Shown here: piece after piece, positions 22,501 through 33,805 of the stretch
Numbering within the stretch: position 1 is the first letter of the stretch
Layout of the letters: the number at the start of each line of letters is the position of its first letter
Source of the DNA: Tetrahymena elliotti 4EA
Lineage: Eukaryota; Ciliophora; Oligohymenophorea; Hymenostomatida; Tetrahymenidae
Direction: 5' to 3'
Length of the DNA: 64,000 bases
NCBI GenBank assembly: GCA_000231825.2
Contig: JH720329.1
Location: 748,878-812,877, forward strand
Program-made: the position numbers and the translations under genes
The notes under the pieces: model-generated
What the model saw: the letters and a program-made list of their open reading frames with translations, nothing else
Databases searched by the model: none
Told to the model about the DNA's origin: nothing

Positions 22501-24271
22501 CTTGATTTTATTCTAGATTTTATTCATTAACCTCTTTTAAGTTATACGTTCCTACATAAAAGAATGCACAGCCACAAAAGTGAGCCACTAGAATCATAGT
22601 AAAAAATAATCTAAATAATGTGAATAGTGCACTTCTTTTTTATGAGAGATTTAACATCTATTCAAAATTATTAAAAATACTAGTCATTCTTGTCACTCTT
22701 AGCAAGAATGTTATATCTAAAAAAGGAATATTTGAATTGATAGAAATCAAATATGTTATTATAATAAATAAATCTAAAAAGAAATCCTCTTTATAATAGT
22801 TCATTAATATTTTTGACTTTGAAGTAATGAGTTAACCTTTTTAATAGAATGCAGTATTAGCCCTAACTATAGAGTCAAGTATAAAAGACTAATTAATTAT
22901 TTATTAAAAAAAATTTTTACAATATTCTTTTTATGAAAAAATATTGAGTAAATGTGTTACATATCCCGGAAGATCGTATAAAAGGACCTAAAACAATTGA
23001 TTTAAATTCATTTAATGAACCCCAGTGAAACAAATTTTGATAGGAATATAAAAAATATTAATTAAAAGAAGAATCAATATGAAACAATCCCAAAGAAGCT
23101 TAAAAGGACTGTCAGGTCTAATTACAACAAAATTATGCATAATAAATCTTGTGAGAGTTTTATTGTTTTTTATTTTAAGCATTAACTTGCCAAAAATACC
23201 TATTTTCCCCTTTTCATAATGAATTAAAAGCTCGTTTTCATCACAGCTTGCATCGTTTATAGCTCTAAATTGGCTTGCTGTTAAGTTTTTGAATCTCCAA
23301 GAATTTGAATACTTTTTTAAGTCAACAACAAACTTTCTGGCAAGATAAATTATGATTAAAGATTTCTTTTTCCACACCCCTCTAAAGCCATTTTAATTGT
23401 TTTCACTTTTTACAGTGTCTTTTTTATATATTTATTAATTGACAGGGGTATCACTTTACTAATTAAGGACACCACTAACATAGTGGGAATTAATACTTTG
23501 ATATTTACTGCTATATGAATTTTATCCTACAAGTTACTGTATGTGTTTAGCATACATCGACTATGGTTTAGTAGGAGAAATACTTAAAGCATTCACCTCA
23601 TATTATGAAGCTTAGTCGTTTGATCTGAATGATTTTTCATCAAATTTAGAAAATTCAGCTCCTAAATTTTCAATAAAAAGTGAGCATTTTCTTTTTTTGT
23701 CTCTTGCACCATTAACTGAAATTTTTTGGCTATTTAAAGTTAACAATTCTAAATTCCTGTTTTGTTTTTATTCTCTATCAAACTGTGTACCCCAGGAGTT
23801 TTTAATAGCTTCTCCTCCAGTATTAGAACTGTCATTATTGTCAAGTATTGAATTTTTTAGATAAGAATATGATTTCTTATTGTATCCAATATTTTCTTGA
23901 TTATGATCAAGTTAAGCAGAGTCATATTCCTCTTCTTCTTCTCCCTCTTCATCACAATATTTATCAGCTAATTTATCCAAACCGTTTTTCCCATCAAGCA
24001 GAATTCTCCTCTACTCGTCACCTAACCTTACAGAGCTTTTTGGGCTTGTGAAGGAAAGGAATCTTTTAGATTAATCTTCATTAAATGAATCAATTTAAAT
24101 GTTATTATTATCGTTATTGATATTTAGAAGAATATTTGGATTATAATTTCTTGCTGATTTATGAGGATAATAGTCTTATTTAGGGCTGCCAGACGACAAT
24201 TGGGCAGACTTATCTTCAGCTTAATTACCCACGTCGCTTTGATTCAAAGCAACTTTTACAAATTTAAACAT
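19539..24271 (-). CDS. Voltage-gated-type K+ channel with cyclic-nucleotide-binding domain and CCHC knuckle
   Basis: Starts MFKFVKVALNQSDVGNQAED; stop TGA 19539-19541. About 320 residues of hydrophilic N-terminus precede S1 (DSPFKLLWDCFILILLLINI), S3-S4 (LDLFIIITYLISI, LLRVTRMTSIF, few charges), S5 (LFRLFFTMILVAHFCGCAFF) and the pore YWATITMITVG, joined across an intron to YGDIIPLRASERQLAL: an intact TVGYGD K+ filter. S6 and a C-linker lead to the CNBD, split by a roughly 600-bp intron: EVILDIGQDCNSIYFVSRG then GDIVIGNHYKGDIFDEIQFF. Then comes CKLCQSFKHTTRDC, a C-x2-C-x4-H-x4-C zinc knuckle. The long disordered tail ends NDSGHPENQ. Plasma or ciliary membrane K+ conductance of the EAG/HCN-like superfamily that is expanded in ciliates. 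Whether it binds cNMP is not shown. Confidence 0.85.
21340..21680. repeat. Diverged tandem duplication inside the channel's CNBD intron
   Basis: 21360-21480 and 21530-21660 share blocks such as AAAAACTCT, ACTTAAAATT, AGATACAT and TTTTAAATAAAAT followed by GAACCTAAACA. The copy unit is about 170 bp. No coding potential seen; explains why this intron is much longer than others here. Confidence 0.5.
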
Positions 24272-26453
24272 TCACTGATGATGTTTGATATATTTATTCC
24301 AAGAAATGAAAGTAGCTGTAAGTAATTCGTTTGTTGTAATTAACTAAAAACTGAAATTCTACTTATGATCAATCAATCCTTAAAATATAAAGGAATTTAT
24401 GTACTATTTGTTATAATTTAATTAAATGTTAATTAATGAATTAAGGATAAAGGAACAAACAAAATACAATTAAGTTTCCAAGAAAATAATAAATTAAATT
24501 AATTGAGTTTTTCTTTTACATTCACCATAAATAAATTTCTTTTTTAGGCATTTTTTCTATTTGATGCATCAATAAATTATTAAGAATAAACTACATATTA
24601 TTATTTTCTAAATAAACAAACAAGCAAATAATTAATTTTAGGTGAAATATCTGCTAGCTTATTCTCAAGCAGTACTCTCTTCTAAAATTTAAATGGAAAA
24701 GCTTAAGTATTTCATTTTCAGTTTTCATAATACTTTCTCTTAAATTGAAAAAACGAATTTATCTTTAGTTGTAATTAAATAAACCCCATTTTACTAAAAA
24801 AAATAAAGATATTTCCTAAAACAGAAATATTCACAAAAGATGAAAAATACTTTATTTAAAACGTTTCAAGTTAGTTCTATTGTTCTTTTTAAGACATTCC
24901 TAGAAAGACAGAGAAGTGTGTTTAGGGGAATCAAAATATAATATTTACATTTAATTAAAGTAAATATATGATTTCGCTTGATTCCGAAGTATAAGATACT
25001 CTTACTGGTATGATTTTTTACCACAAAGAAAATTTTCTAATTTTAATAATCAAACGAAACTCCAACATTAACGAATTCATAGTTACTTACTTTTTTTATA
25101 TAAAGATTAGTGTAAAAAGTATTTGAAGATGCGAGTTTAATTGTACTACCTACCTAGTTTAATTTAGTAATCAATGATTATTTTAAATTAAGTTACTTCA
25201 AATTTTAAGTGTAAATTAATTCCAATAATTTTTCTATTAAAAATTAACGAAAAATTTTATACTCTTCTCAATTTTGTTTCCTCTTTACATTATTTACTAT
25301 ACAGATTTTTTTAAAATAAATTGATACGTATTGAATTAAAATACAAAAATATCAAATAAGTTAAATGTACTTATTTTCTTTCATTACTAAAATATAATTT
25401 TGTAGCAAGCTCGCTAACTTACTTTCTATTTTATTAATTCTAATAGTTTATTGTTATCTAATTTTTCATTTTCGATATTGACTTTTATTTCTCAATTCTT
25501 AATATCCATTCAAAAAGTTTAAAATTATTTAATTAGGATAATGTAAATCCACCATTTTCACATGAAATAGAACATTGAATACTTAATTTTATTAAATTTC
25601 AATTAGAAATATCTTTAATCAAATTATTTTATAGCAAAATAATAAAATGATAATTTCCCTGTTTTGTTTCAACTTAATATTTAATAGAATTCAATTTCTT
25701 TTAATGTTTTTTCCCCCAAATTTAGAAATTGCTCTTTTGATATCTATTATTTTTCTTTGGATAAACAAATTAATCCTATTAATAATTTAGAGCTATTTAT
25801 TAATTCAAAGGCATTAAAAATATTATTAAAAAGAATATGTCCATAACTATTCCCAAAAAATATTTAAATTGTAAAAATTAAAAAGTATTTATCATTTCTT
25901 TCTATCAAATTCAAAAAAAGTTATCCAACAAAAACAAACTTCAAATGATTGATTAAAATAATTATTTATTATTATTATGGAATATAAATTTATAAACATT
26001 CACTTATGAAAAGAGCTCTAGGTATATTTAATTTATGATTTTATTTGTAAGTATTGGGGAGGGGGCTGTGTCCTTCTGTAGTACTCATTTTTGAGTCATT
26101 TTAAAGACTAGATATCTTGACCATTCAGTCCCACAAAAAAATTTTTTAGCATGACTAGTCCCTCCCCCCTCTCCTAAATTTTTAATTAGATATTCACCAT
26201 CAATATTATTAAATAAATTAAAAAACATTTATTTAAATTCATAAATTGAAAGATAAGTTAATCAAAATTAATTCGTTAATAAAAACCAATGATTTATAAA
26301 TTGCTTTGATTTGAGAGTAATTGAAAGTATAAAATAGTTCATGCTTTTTGATGAAAAATATAATGAGAAATGCTTTAAGATTTTATTTTTAATTAATTAT
26401 TTTAAATATACTATATTTATATTTTTATTTGTTTTTGTTTATTTTGATTTATA
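24272..26453. other. Intergenic, A+T rich, holds repeat element copy 2
   Basis: Upstream region of the channel gene. No coding signal found on either strand. The G-rich inverted element at 26052-26176 is the only structured feature. Confidence 0.4.
26052..26176. mobile_element. Short MITE-like element with G-rich inverted ends, copy 2
   Basis: Left end TATTGGGGAGGGGGCTGTG; right end on the opposite strand TTAGGAGAGGGGGGAGGGAC. TA occurs at both edges. Inside each end are short words shared with copy 1: GTAGTAC after the left end (CTAGTAT in copy 1) and AGCATGACTAGT before the right end (AGCACTAGT in copy 1). The core is A+T rich without an ORF. Confidence 0.5.
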
Positions 26454-27302
26454 TCACAGGTAAAATGAGGTATGGGTAGCAGCTGAAGTTCCATATTTAT
26501 AATATGCATTTGTCTTTCTAATTAAGTTTTATGAATTTGAAGGTACAAAAGGTTTGTTAAATTGAATACCAGCACTGTAAGAATCATGAGCTGTAGTAGA
26601 ACGTTAAGCTCTTGTGGTATTAGTGTTGACAGAATTGTATTGTGGTTATTAAAATGATGATCTTTAACTTTATTAGGCTTTATTTGTGTTTGGGAAGTCA
26701 TTAAAACACTCCTAAATAGTTGTTTTTTAAGGAATCTATCTCCTTTGTGATACTGATATAGATCTATATTTATCATGATGATTCAATGAATCTGTTAATT
26801 CTGTTGTAATAGTTTCTTTGTTAAGCTTTTTGTTATCAAACTATTTCTTTTTGCATTCTATTTATCGAGGAGCATTTGGGTATTAGGCTTGAAATTTTTA
26901 ACTTTCAGTGTTTTTACCCTAGTAATATAGGCCCGATGCTTTACGCACATTTATTTATTCTGTATTTATAGGAGGAGAAACTATAATATTTTTACCTAAA
27001 TTTTCTTTTAATTTATCTTCATATAGCTTTTTGCTGACTATTTTTTTTGAGTTAATTTCTGCATTTACAGGCTACTTGATTTCTTTGTTGTAACAATAAG
27101 TTTATTGGTTAACGTTCATAATTGTTGGTTTAGGTATATTTGAATTAGATATAGAAATGTCATTTGAGTTTAACTATTATAATATTCTATCCATAGGACG
27201 CTTTATAATATGCCTAGGAGGATTCAATTCTTTGTTTGGGTTGTTGGAGCAAAAAACTGTCTTCCTAAATCTATCACCTTCCTAGCTATTGTAGTTTGAC
27301 AT
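26454..27302 (-). CDS. Uncharacterised basic, low-complexity protein, 282 aa
   Basis: Single-exon ciliate-code ORF starting MSNYNSQEGDRFRKTVFC and ending AATHTSFYL at TGA 26454-26456. It is rich in Asn, Gln, Ser, Lys and Arg, has no membrane segment and no signal peptide. Short recurring features are SQRRQIPQKTT, NPPRHIIKRPMDR and a C-terminal RKTNAYYKYGTSAAT. I recognise no domain. The clean stop-free frame over 849 nt with a plausible start supports a real gene; a cytoskeletal or regulatory role would be a guess. Confidence 0.6.
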
Positions 27303-28750
27303 TTTATGTCTCTTCTAATAGATTTTTTTTAAAAATAATCAATATTGATAAATAGATTCTATTTATTTAGTTTTAAATTTATTAACAGATTAATTATTTC
27401 TATTAATTACCTGACTCTTGCTTCTTTATCTTAAGTAATTTGCTGTTAAAAACTAGTTTTGCAAATCTATCTATCTGTATTTTACAACTATCCATTTTAT
27501 AATCTGGCTGAATATTTATCATTCAATAAATAAATAATTATTGTTGTCAGATAAATAAAGAGCATAAATCATATTCCATTTACATTTTATTTACTATTGT
27601 TAATTTCATTTTTTAAATAAAATCTTTCTTAAAACTTTACATTTAATTTGCAAGTGTTATGATTTTTGCATTTTTTATATTCTGTATTCATATATTCCAT
27701 CAAATCATAAAGAAAAATAGATTAAAAGAATACTTTATCCAAAACTTTTTAAATAAAAATTAAGCTTTTTACTAAGTCAAATGGAATCCATTTTGGTTTA
27801 TTAATTAATTAAAATTACAGTTATTTTTGTGATTTGGTGGTAGCCTTTGCACTTCCAGTTTTTTTCCAATACTTTTGGCTTTATTACAAAATTATTTGAT
27901 TTACTTTATTTAACAAACCAAACAGTCTACCATCAAGCTATCCTTTAATTATTTTGGATATTAATAAACATTTTATCTTGATTTTTAAATTCATTTTTCA
28001 ATCAAAATGAGAGCACTAAACTCAGAATTTTTAATTCAAAGCATAGAATCAAATAATTATTAAAAAATTTAAATCATTTTTGTTTAGAATTAAAAAATAA
28101 AATTTGGCTTGGTATTCACTTTTTAGATTTAAATTAGGATTCTTACTGAATTTCTTTTATGTCCATTTATTCAATAAAATCAGTTAAGAAATTTTGAGAA
28201 CAAATTTAACTTTTATTATTTTAAAATTTTAATTTCAACCCTTAAATATTACCTAAAATATGTTGAACAAACTATTTATTTATTAAGTATATTTTATTTT
28301 TCATTTTTCTAAGGGTTTTTTTTATTTCATTTTTAGATATTATTTTTCAAAATAAGCAAAGAAAGAAATATTCTAATTATTAAAAAATAAAATAATTCCA
28401 GTAAATATTTTAATTAAGAATTATCAAAATCAATTCCTATATGCTTTACAACAACAAAAAATTCAGAAGCTAATTTATAGCAGCTAATAAATAATTTCTT
28501 TTAAAAATGATAAATTAAATAATGTAATTTATTTATAAATATTTTTATAAGAAAAACTTCATTTAAAAGAATTTGGGATTGATTCTCTATTTTTTTAAAA
28601 ATTGGCTAGAAGAAGTGAAATTTTATGGTATATTTATCCCTCAAAATTTACATTATGGATACATGCAAAGTAAATTTATCTTATTTATCTGAAAAATACT
28701 AAATAAAAGAATAAGTTTGATAATAAATATATTTTTTCTCTCACTCAAAA
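27303..28750. other. Intergenic, A+T rich
   Basis: No coding stretch, tRNA or clear repeat seen between the basic protein gene and the Hsp70 gene. Confidence 0.35.
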
Positions 28751-30494
28751 TCAACTGCAAGAATTCATGTAAATTTCTTTGATCATATTAAATTCTTCAT
28801 CACTCATTTTATAGAAGTTATTTAAAATGGCTTCTTATTCTACACCAGTCGTCATTTCTTTAGTACGTACTACAAGCTCATAATTATTTTATATTTAAAA
28901 AGTTACTTTAATTTAAATAGTTCCCTTAATATCAGAGGTTGGATTTATCATATTTATTTGATAAAGCAGCTTGTTTTAATTAGCCTAAGGATTTACACCT
29001 ATAATAATTCTTAAAGGAATTTCTTTTTGATTTTCATAATTAATTGATAAAATTTAGGATACAGTTAAAGGGAGAATCATAGATCTTTCAATCATCCAAT
29101 AGACAAACCCATTAGAAAGTTCTATTCCTACATTTAGTGGAATTTAGAAAGCGTTATTTTCTTAGAAACATTCTTAAGCATAAATTGCAACACCCATTAC
29201 TTTATTTTCATCAGGTTAAAAAAAATTTTAACAAATTTTTTAACCAAAATAGTCAGCAACAAATTTTTAAACAAGAGGGATTTTTGTTGAACCTCCTGTT
29301 AAGATAACTTTACTAATTTAATCCTTAGTAATGCCTGATTCTTCCAAGCATGACTTACATAGACTAAGAGTATTTTTCAAAAATTCAGTACAAATATCTT
29401 CCAACTAGTCTCTAGTCATTTAGTAATTAAAATACTCATGTATCAGAGAGTCTCTTTAAAAATACTCAATATTTATATTTGCTGCATTATTATATGTCAA
29501 TTCACATTTTAGTTTCTCAGCAGCACTTCTAACTTGTTAAAGAAAACGATTGTCCTCAACAATGATTTATGCTACTTACTCTTTAAGAGATTTAATGATC
29601 TGTTGAGAAATCAAGTTATTAATTTCTTCACCTCCACTAAAAATATCCACCTAATTAGAAATTATTTCATAAACTCCACTTTCAATATGATAAATAGAGA
29701 TATTAAAAGTGTAACCACCCAAATGGTATACAGCTGCATAGAAATCTTCATTGGTATCAAAAAACCTTTACTCAGCAGATATTAGAGATGCAATTGATTG
29801 ATTAATTACTCTTTTTACATTAAAATTTGCTTAATTTGCTGCATCTCTTATAGCTTGTCTTTATGAATCTCGAAAGTAATCAGGAACAGTGATTACAACA
29901 TCTTTATAATTAAAAGCATTTTTTTATTATGATAATTCAGAAAATATTATTGAGCAAAGTTATTATGGAGAAAACACTTAATCTTCAGCTATGAAACAAA
30001 CATCCCCATTCTAGTTCTTTCCTAAATTTTAAGGTAGTTTATGAGAGTTTTATTTGATAACAGGATCATCAAATTGCATTCCAACAAATCTCTAAACACC
30101 ATAAAATGTGTTTTAGATGTTTTCATAAAGCTTTTCATTAAAAATAAAAAATAAGTGTTTTTAGAATTTATCAACTTGATTAACTAAGCCAATAAAAACA
30201 AAATAAATAAAATTAGAAATACATACTTAATCTTTAGCCTCTTCTCCAACTAAAAAGTTTCCATTTTTCTACACTGAAATAAAACTGGGAGTAATTTTTT
30301 AGCCTTTATTATTATTTATTATTTTAGGGAAACCTTATTAAAATACAGCAACTTTCATATTCATATTTCCTAAATTTATTCCAATTAGTACAGGTCTTAT
30401 TTTATATTATTTAATATTTAAAAAAATAAAAATAATAAAATTACTTTTGATATTTTTAAATAATTTCTCTTTGTTAGTTCAAAACATTGACCAT
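28751..30494 (-). CDS. Divergent Hsp70-family protein with altered ATPase motifs
   Basis: Starts MVNVLNQQREIIQKYQ; an intron (phase 2) then gives IGINLGNMNMKVAVF, the position of the canonical IGIDLGTTNSCVAVF phosphate-1 loop. Further Hsp70 landmarks in order: KITPSFISV, a second intron, FVGMQFDDPVI, VITVPDYFRDSQRQAIRDA, the HLGGYTFNISI block, EKLKCELTYN, LTGGSTKIPLVQKFVADYF, then a shortened beta domain (VNPQANQNKLLYQINM) and end MNSCS at TGA. Key changes: DLGTT is NLGNM and DLGGGTFD is HLGGYTFN, so two conserved Asp are gone and ATP hydrolysis is doubtful. The helical lid and any EEVD or KDEL tail are missing. Could be an Hsp70-like regulator or nucleotide exchange partner rather than a chaperone engine. 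Confidence 0.8.
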
Positions 30495-31159
30495 AGTACT
30501 ACTGCTATTTATTAAATTAAAATTTAGTTAAGTAAAGAAAAATTTTTTTAGAAAAAAGAAAATAATATATCATGTACAAATAAAATTTATAACCCATCGT
30601 AGGTAACTAAATCTTATTTAAGAGCTTGCGAATCATTTTTTTTAATATTTGTTCTCTTTGATTTATTTTTTTTGTTTGTGATTTGTGGGATCTAATAATA
30701 ATTTAAATTTTATATCTTTTCAAAAAGAACAAATCAGAAATTTCTGATTTTTTAATCTTATAATTTTATTCAATTCCTATTTTAATTTTACTTATTTTTA
30801 ATCAACAAATTAAAAATGCCTTTTGAATAATTAATTAATTTCCATATTTTTCATACTCTGGATTACTTAATCATTGATTGATTCTTCATAAAATATTATG
30901 ATATTCTTTTCAAATTTAATTAAATTTTTTAAAAAATCTTTGAATTTTTTTCTTGTATTTTAAAAGTTACAATTAATTCAATGATTAAGATACATCTTTC
31001 ATTATTGTGTTCTTTTTTGGCTCACAAATCTCTCCAATTTAAAAAATTAACTTAAATTAGTTTTTAAAATTTCAAAATAAAAACATTTTCATAAATTCAT
31101 TAAGATTAAAAATTTATGAAACAAAACCTTTGTGTTACAAGAGCTAAAATATCAAGCAA
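30495..31159. other. Intergenic upstream of Hsp70-like gene and tRNA-Asp array
   Basis: Holds the divergent 5' flanks of the Hsp70-like gene (-) and the first tRNA-Asp (+). No further gene seen. ACTAAAATATCAAGCAAT-like sequence precedes each tRNA copy. Confidence 0.35.
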
Positions 31160-31231
31160 TCCGAGATAGTATAGTGGTTAGTATTCCTGCCTGTCACGCA
31201 GGAGACCCGGGTTCAATTCCCGGTCTCGGAG
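31160..31231 (+). tRNA. tRNA-Asp(GTC), copy 1
   Basis: Complete 72-nt cloverleaf: acceptor TCCGAGA/TCTCGGA with discriminator G, anticodon stem CCTGC/GCAGG and loop CTGTCAC, giving anticodon GTC. T arm CCGGG-TTCAATT-CCCGG. The two-G D loop is normal. It charges Asp for GAC/GAT codons. Confidence 0.95.
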
Positions 31232-31232
31232 C

Positions 31233-31238
31233 TTTTTT
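31233..31238 (+). terminator. Pol III T-run terminator of tRNA-Asp copy 1
   Basis: Six T begin two bases after the mature tRNA end, the usual Pol III stop. Confidence 0.7.
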
Positions 31239-31357
31239 AATTAAATTTTAAAGGGTATATTTCCATGAAGGTAGATATTTGTTCACTTAGAAAAATCAGT
31301 TTGTTTAAAAGTAAAGAGAACAAAACAATTATTTTATAGAACTAAAATATCAAGCAA

Positions 31358-31429
31358 TCCGAGATAGTATAGTGGTTAGTATTCCTGCCTGTCACGCAGG
31401 AGACCCGGGTTCAATTCCCGGTCTCGGAG
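31358..31429 (+). tRNA. tRNA-Asp(GTC), copy 2
   Basis: Identical over 72 nt to the copy 198 bp upstream, with the same leader (AAAATATCAAGCAAT) and the same T run after it, so the whole unit was duplicated recently or is kept identical by conversion. Confidence 0.95.
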
Positions 31430-31430
31430 C

Positions 31431-31436
31431 TTTTTT
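31431..31436 (+). terminator. Pol III T-run terminator of tRNA-Asp copy 2
   Basis: Six T immediately after the tRNA, as for copy 1. Confidence 0.7.
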
Positions 31437-31519
31437 AATTTTAACAGTAAAGATGAACTAAGTAGGTAGGTAAAGAAAATATAACTATTGCTTTTAAAAA
31501 ACTAAAATATCAAAAGAAA

Positions 31520-31589
31520 TCTAGGTAGTATAACAGTTAATATTCCTATCTGTCACAATAAAACATAAGTTAAATAGTAGATCTCAGAG
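31520..31589 (+). pseudogene. Decayed tRNA-Asp copy 3
   Basis: Keeps the leader ACTAAAATATCA, the blocks GGTAGTATA, TATTCCTATCTGTCAC and the end CTCAGAGC with its T6 run, in order and spacing of the intact copies, but the anticodon 3' strand, the variable loop and the T arm have been replaced by A+T-rich sequence. It cannot form a cloverleaf. Confidence 0.85.
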
Positions 31590-33805
31590 CTTTTTTATTT
31601 GTATTTGCGTAGAGAAATCAATTTAATTAGTTAAGGAGATAATCAAATTTCTTTAAATTAATTTAAAAATTAGGTTCATTTATTTTCACTATTTTATTTT
31701 AATTTATTATCTTATTTTATATCAAATTTAATATTTTCACTTATAAAATCATTAAAAAATTATTAAATCAACGAAAAAACAAACATGTTATAAAATCATA
31801 TATTGAATTTGAATTCAAATTTAGGAAAATATTTTTTAGTTTCTTGATTTTAAATAACTACTAGTAAAAATAAAATCAATTCAATAAGGACTTTAAAATA
31901 TTCATTTAAATAAGAAAATCATTAGTTAATTGTTCTTTTTATTTTTCAGATAACAAGCATAAGGGAATTAAAATTTGTATCTTTGAAAAGATATTTTAAA
32001 TTAATTTTTTACTTTATTCTTCTTGGTAATAATGAATTTTAAAAAGAGGAAACTTAATTTTTGAAATACTTAAGAAAAATTTAATTTGGTTATTAGTGTT
32101 AGATATTTAGATGAATACTTGTTTAAAAAAATAAGTTACTCCACTTCACTTTGAATTAAAATAAAGTTTGTTTTAAGATTAAAATTTTCTTTGTCAAATG
32201 CATTTTTGATAGATTCTAATATAAAAAATACTTACGAAATAGAATTATTATTAAAACTAAAATAAACTTTTAGAGTGCATTAATTATTTTTGCTGAATAT
32301 AATCTACTTCATTTTTGATAATTCATTAATAAATTTATTTAGATTTCCAAAATAAATTTTTAGCTAAGAAGTCATAATATGTATATTTTTATTAAAAAGG
32401 AGGTAATTATTATATTTTTTAATCTTTAGAAATAGGGCTATTAAATAATAATGAATAAAAATCTTCAAAAACTAATTATTTAAAGTTAGAAGATTATTAA
32501 ACAAAGAGATGCATATATTAAATCAATTAGAGATTAAGTACTAAAATAAATCATATTTTTTCAAAAGAATAGAAGTTGATGTAATTCAAGTAATTCTAAT
32601 GTAACTATTAATTTGTTTTAAATAGATAAAAGTATATAAAAAATTATATTGATTTATGTAACCAAAATAATTAATTATTTTTGTGGGTGATTATTTATAA
32701 TCAATAAAATCTTTAGATATTTTTAAATAGTATTTAAAATAATCTATTTTTTATTATTTGTTTCTAAAAACTTATTGAGATATTCACTAAGAAGCAAATA
32801 TATCTTGATAGTAACTTAATAGAATAAATATTTTATTAGCGAATAATTTAAAATAAAATAGATTTACATTAATAAATAAATACAATTTACAAAAAACTAG
32901 ATAGTTCTGTTTAATATCATCAAAGTGTTCCAGATTCTTCAATTAAACATTTTAAAAATAATTTTCAGATAAGGAAAAATGGCAATAAAAAAATCAATTT
33001 ATGAAAATTAAATATTATTAATCCAAACAAAATTTGAAATACTTAATTAAAAAAAATAGTTATTTTGAATAGGATAAGCACTCAAATAAAATTTTATTTG
33101 ATTATATCTTAGCACCAGTGAAAATTAAGTAATTATGAAGAATAAATAGAGCAGGTATGTTATTTAAATTAGAACGAAAAAGAAAACCAGTAAATGAGTA
33201 GGACTGAAAAATAGTGAAATAGAGTTTTTTTGTTTGTTTGCCATTGAAAAAATTCTAAAATTCAATATAAATTATTAAAGAGATCAACGATCAAACACAG
33301 GGGGATTATTGTAAACAAAAAAAATTTTAAGAATTTGCTGAAATTTGGTGATGTAAAGCTTTCTTTAAAAAAATTAAAAGGAGTCAATCAAAAACGAAGT
33401 AAAGAAATATGAAAATTTAATTAAAAGATAAGAAAAGTTTGATTGAGAAAGAATTTAACTCACTCACTTACATATTCCTGTTATTGTTTTTTTTATCAAA
33501 AAATTTACAAATATAAATATGTTTGAAAAGCAAGCTAGATAAATTGATAGAGAGAAATATGAATTTTTATTAGATAGTTTGTTGTTTTCATTTAGATTTT
33601 TATTGGTTAATTTATTTGATTTTAATTTGTTTTTGTGATGGACTGCAATGAATTTATTTATTTATTTAATTAATTAATGAATTAGCTAATTATTGATGAG
33701 TATTAGTGCAGCAGCTCTACTCAGACTTATAAACTCTATAATCAATAATTTTTTAACTAAAGTATAAATATTTTGCATTAAATTAAAAGTTTGATATTAA
33801 TATTA
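31590..33805. other. Long intergenic stretch, A+T rich
   Basis: About 2.2 kb with no coding signal, RNA fold or clear repeat. The most A+T-rich long gap in the window by eye. Confidence 0.4.

Noticed and set aside
23848..24051. Plus-strand 67-aa ORF
   Set aside because: Antisense shadow of the channel's hydrophilic N-terminus.
31590..33805. CRISPR-like or satellite array in the long gap
   Set aside because: Only A/T-rich simple words recur; there is no regular spacing, and the organism is a eukaryote.
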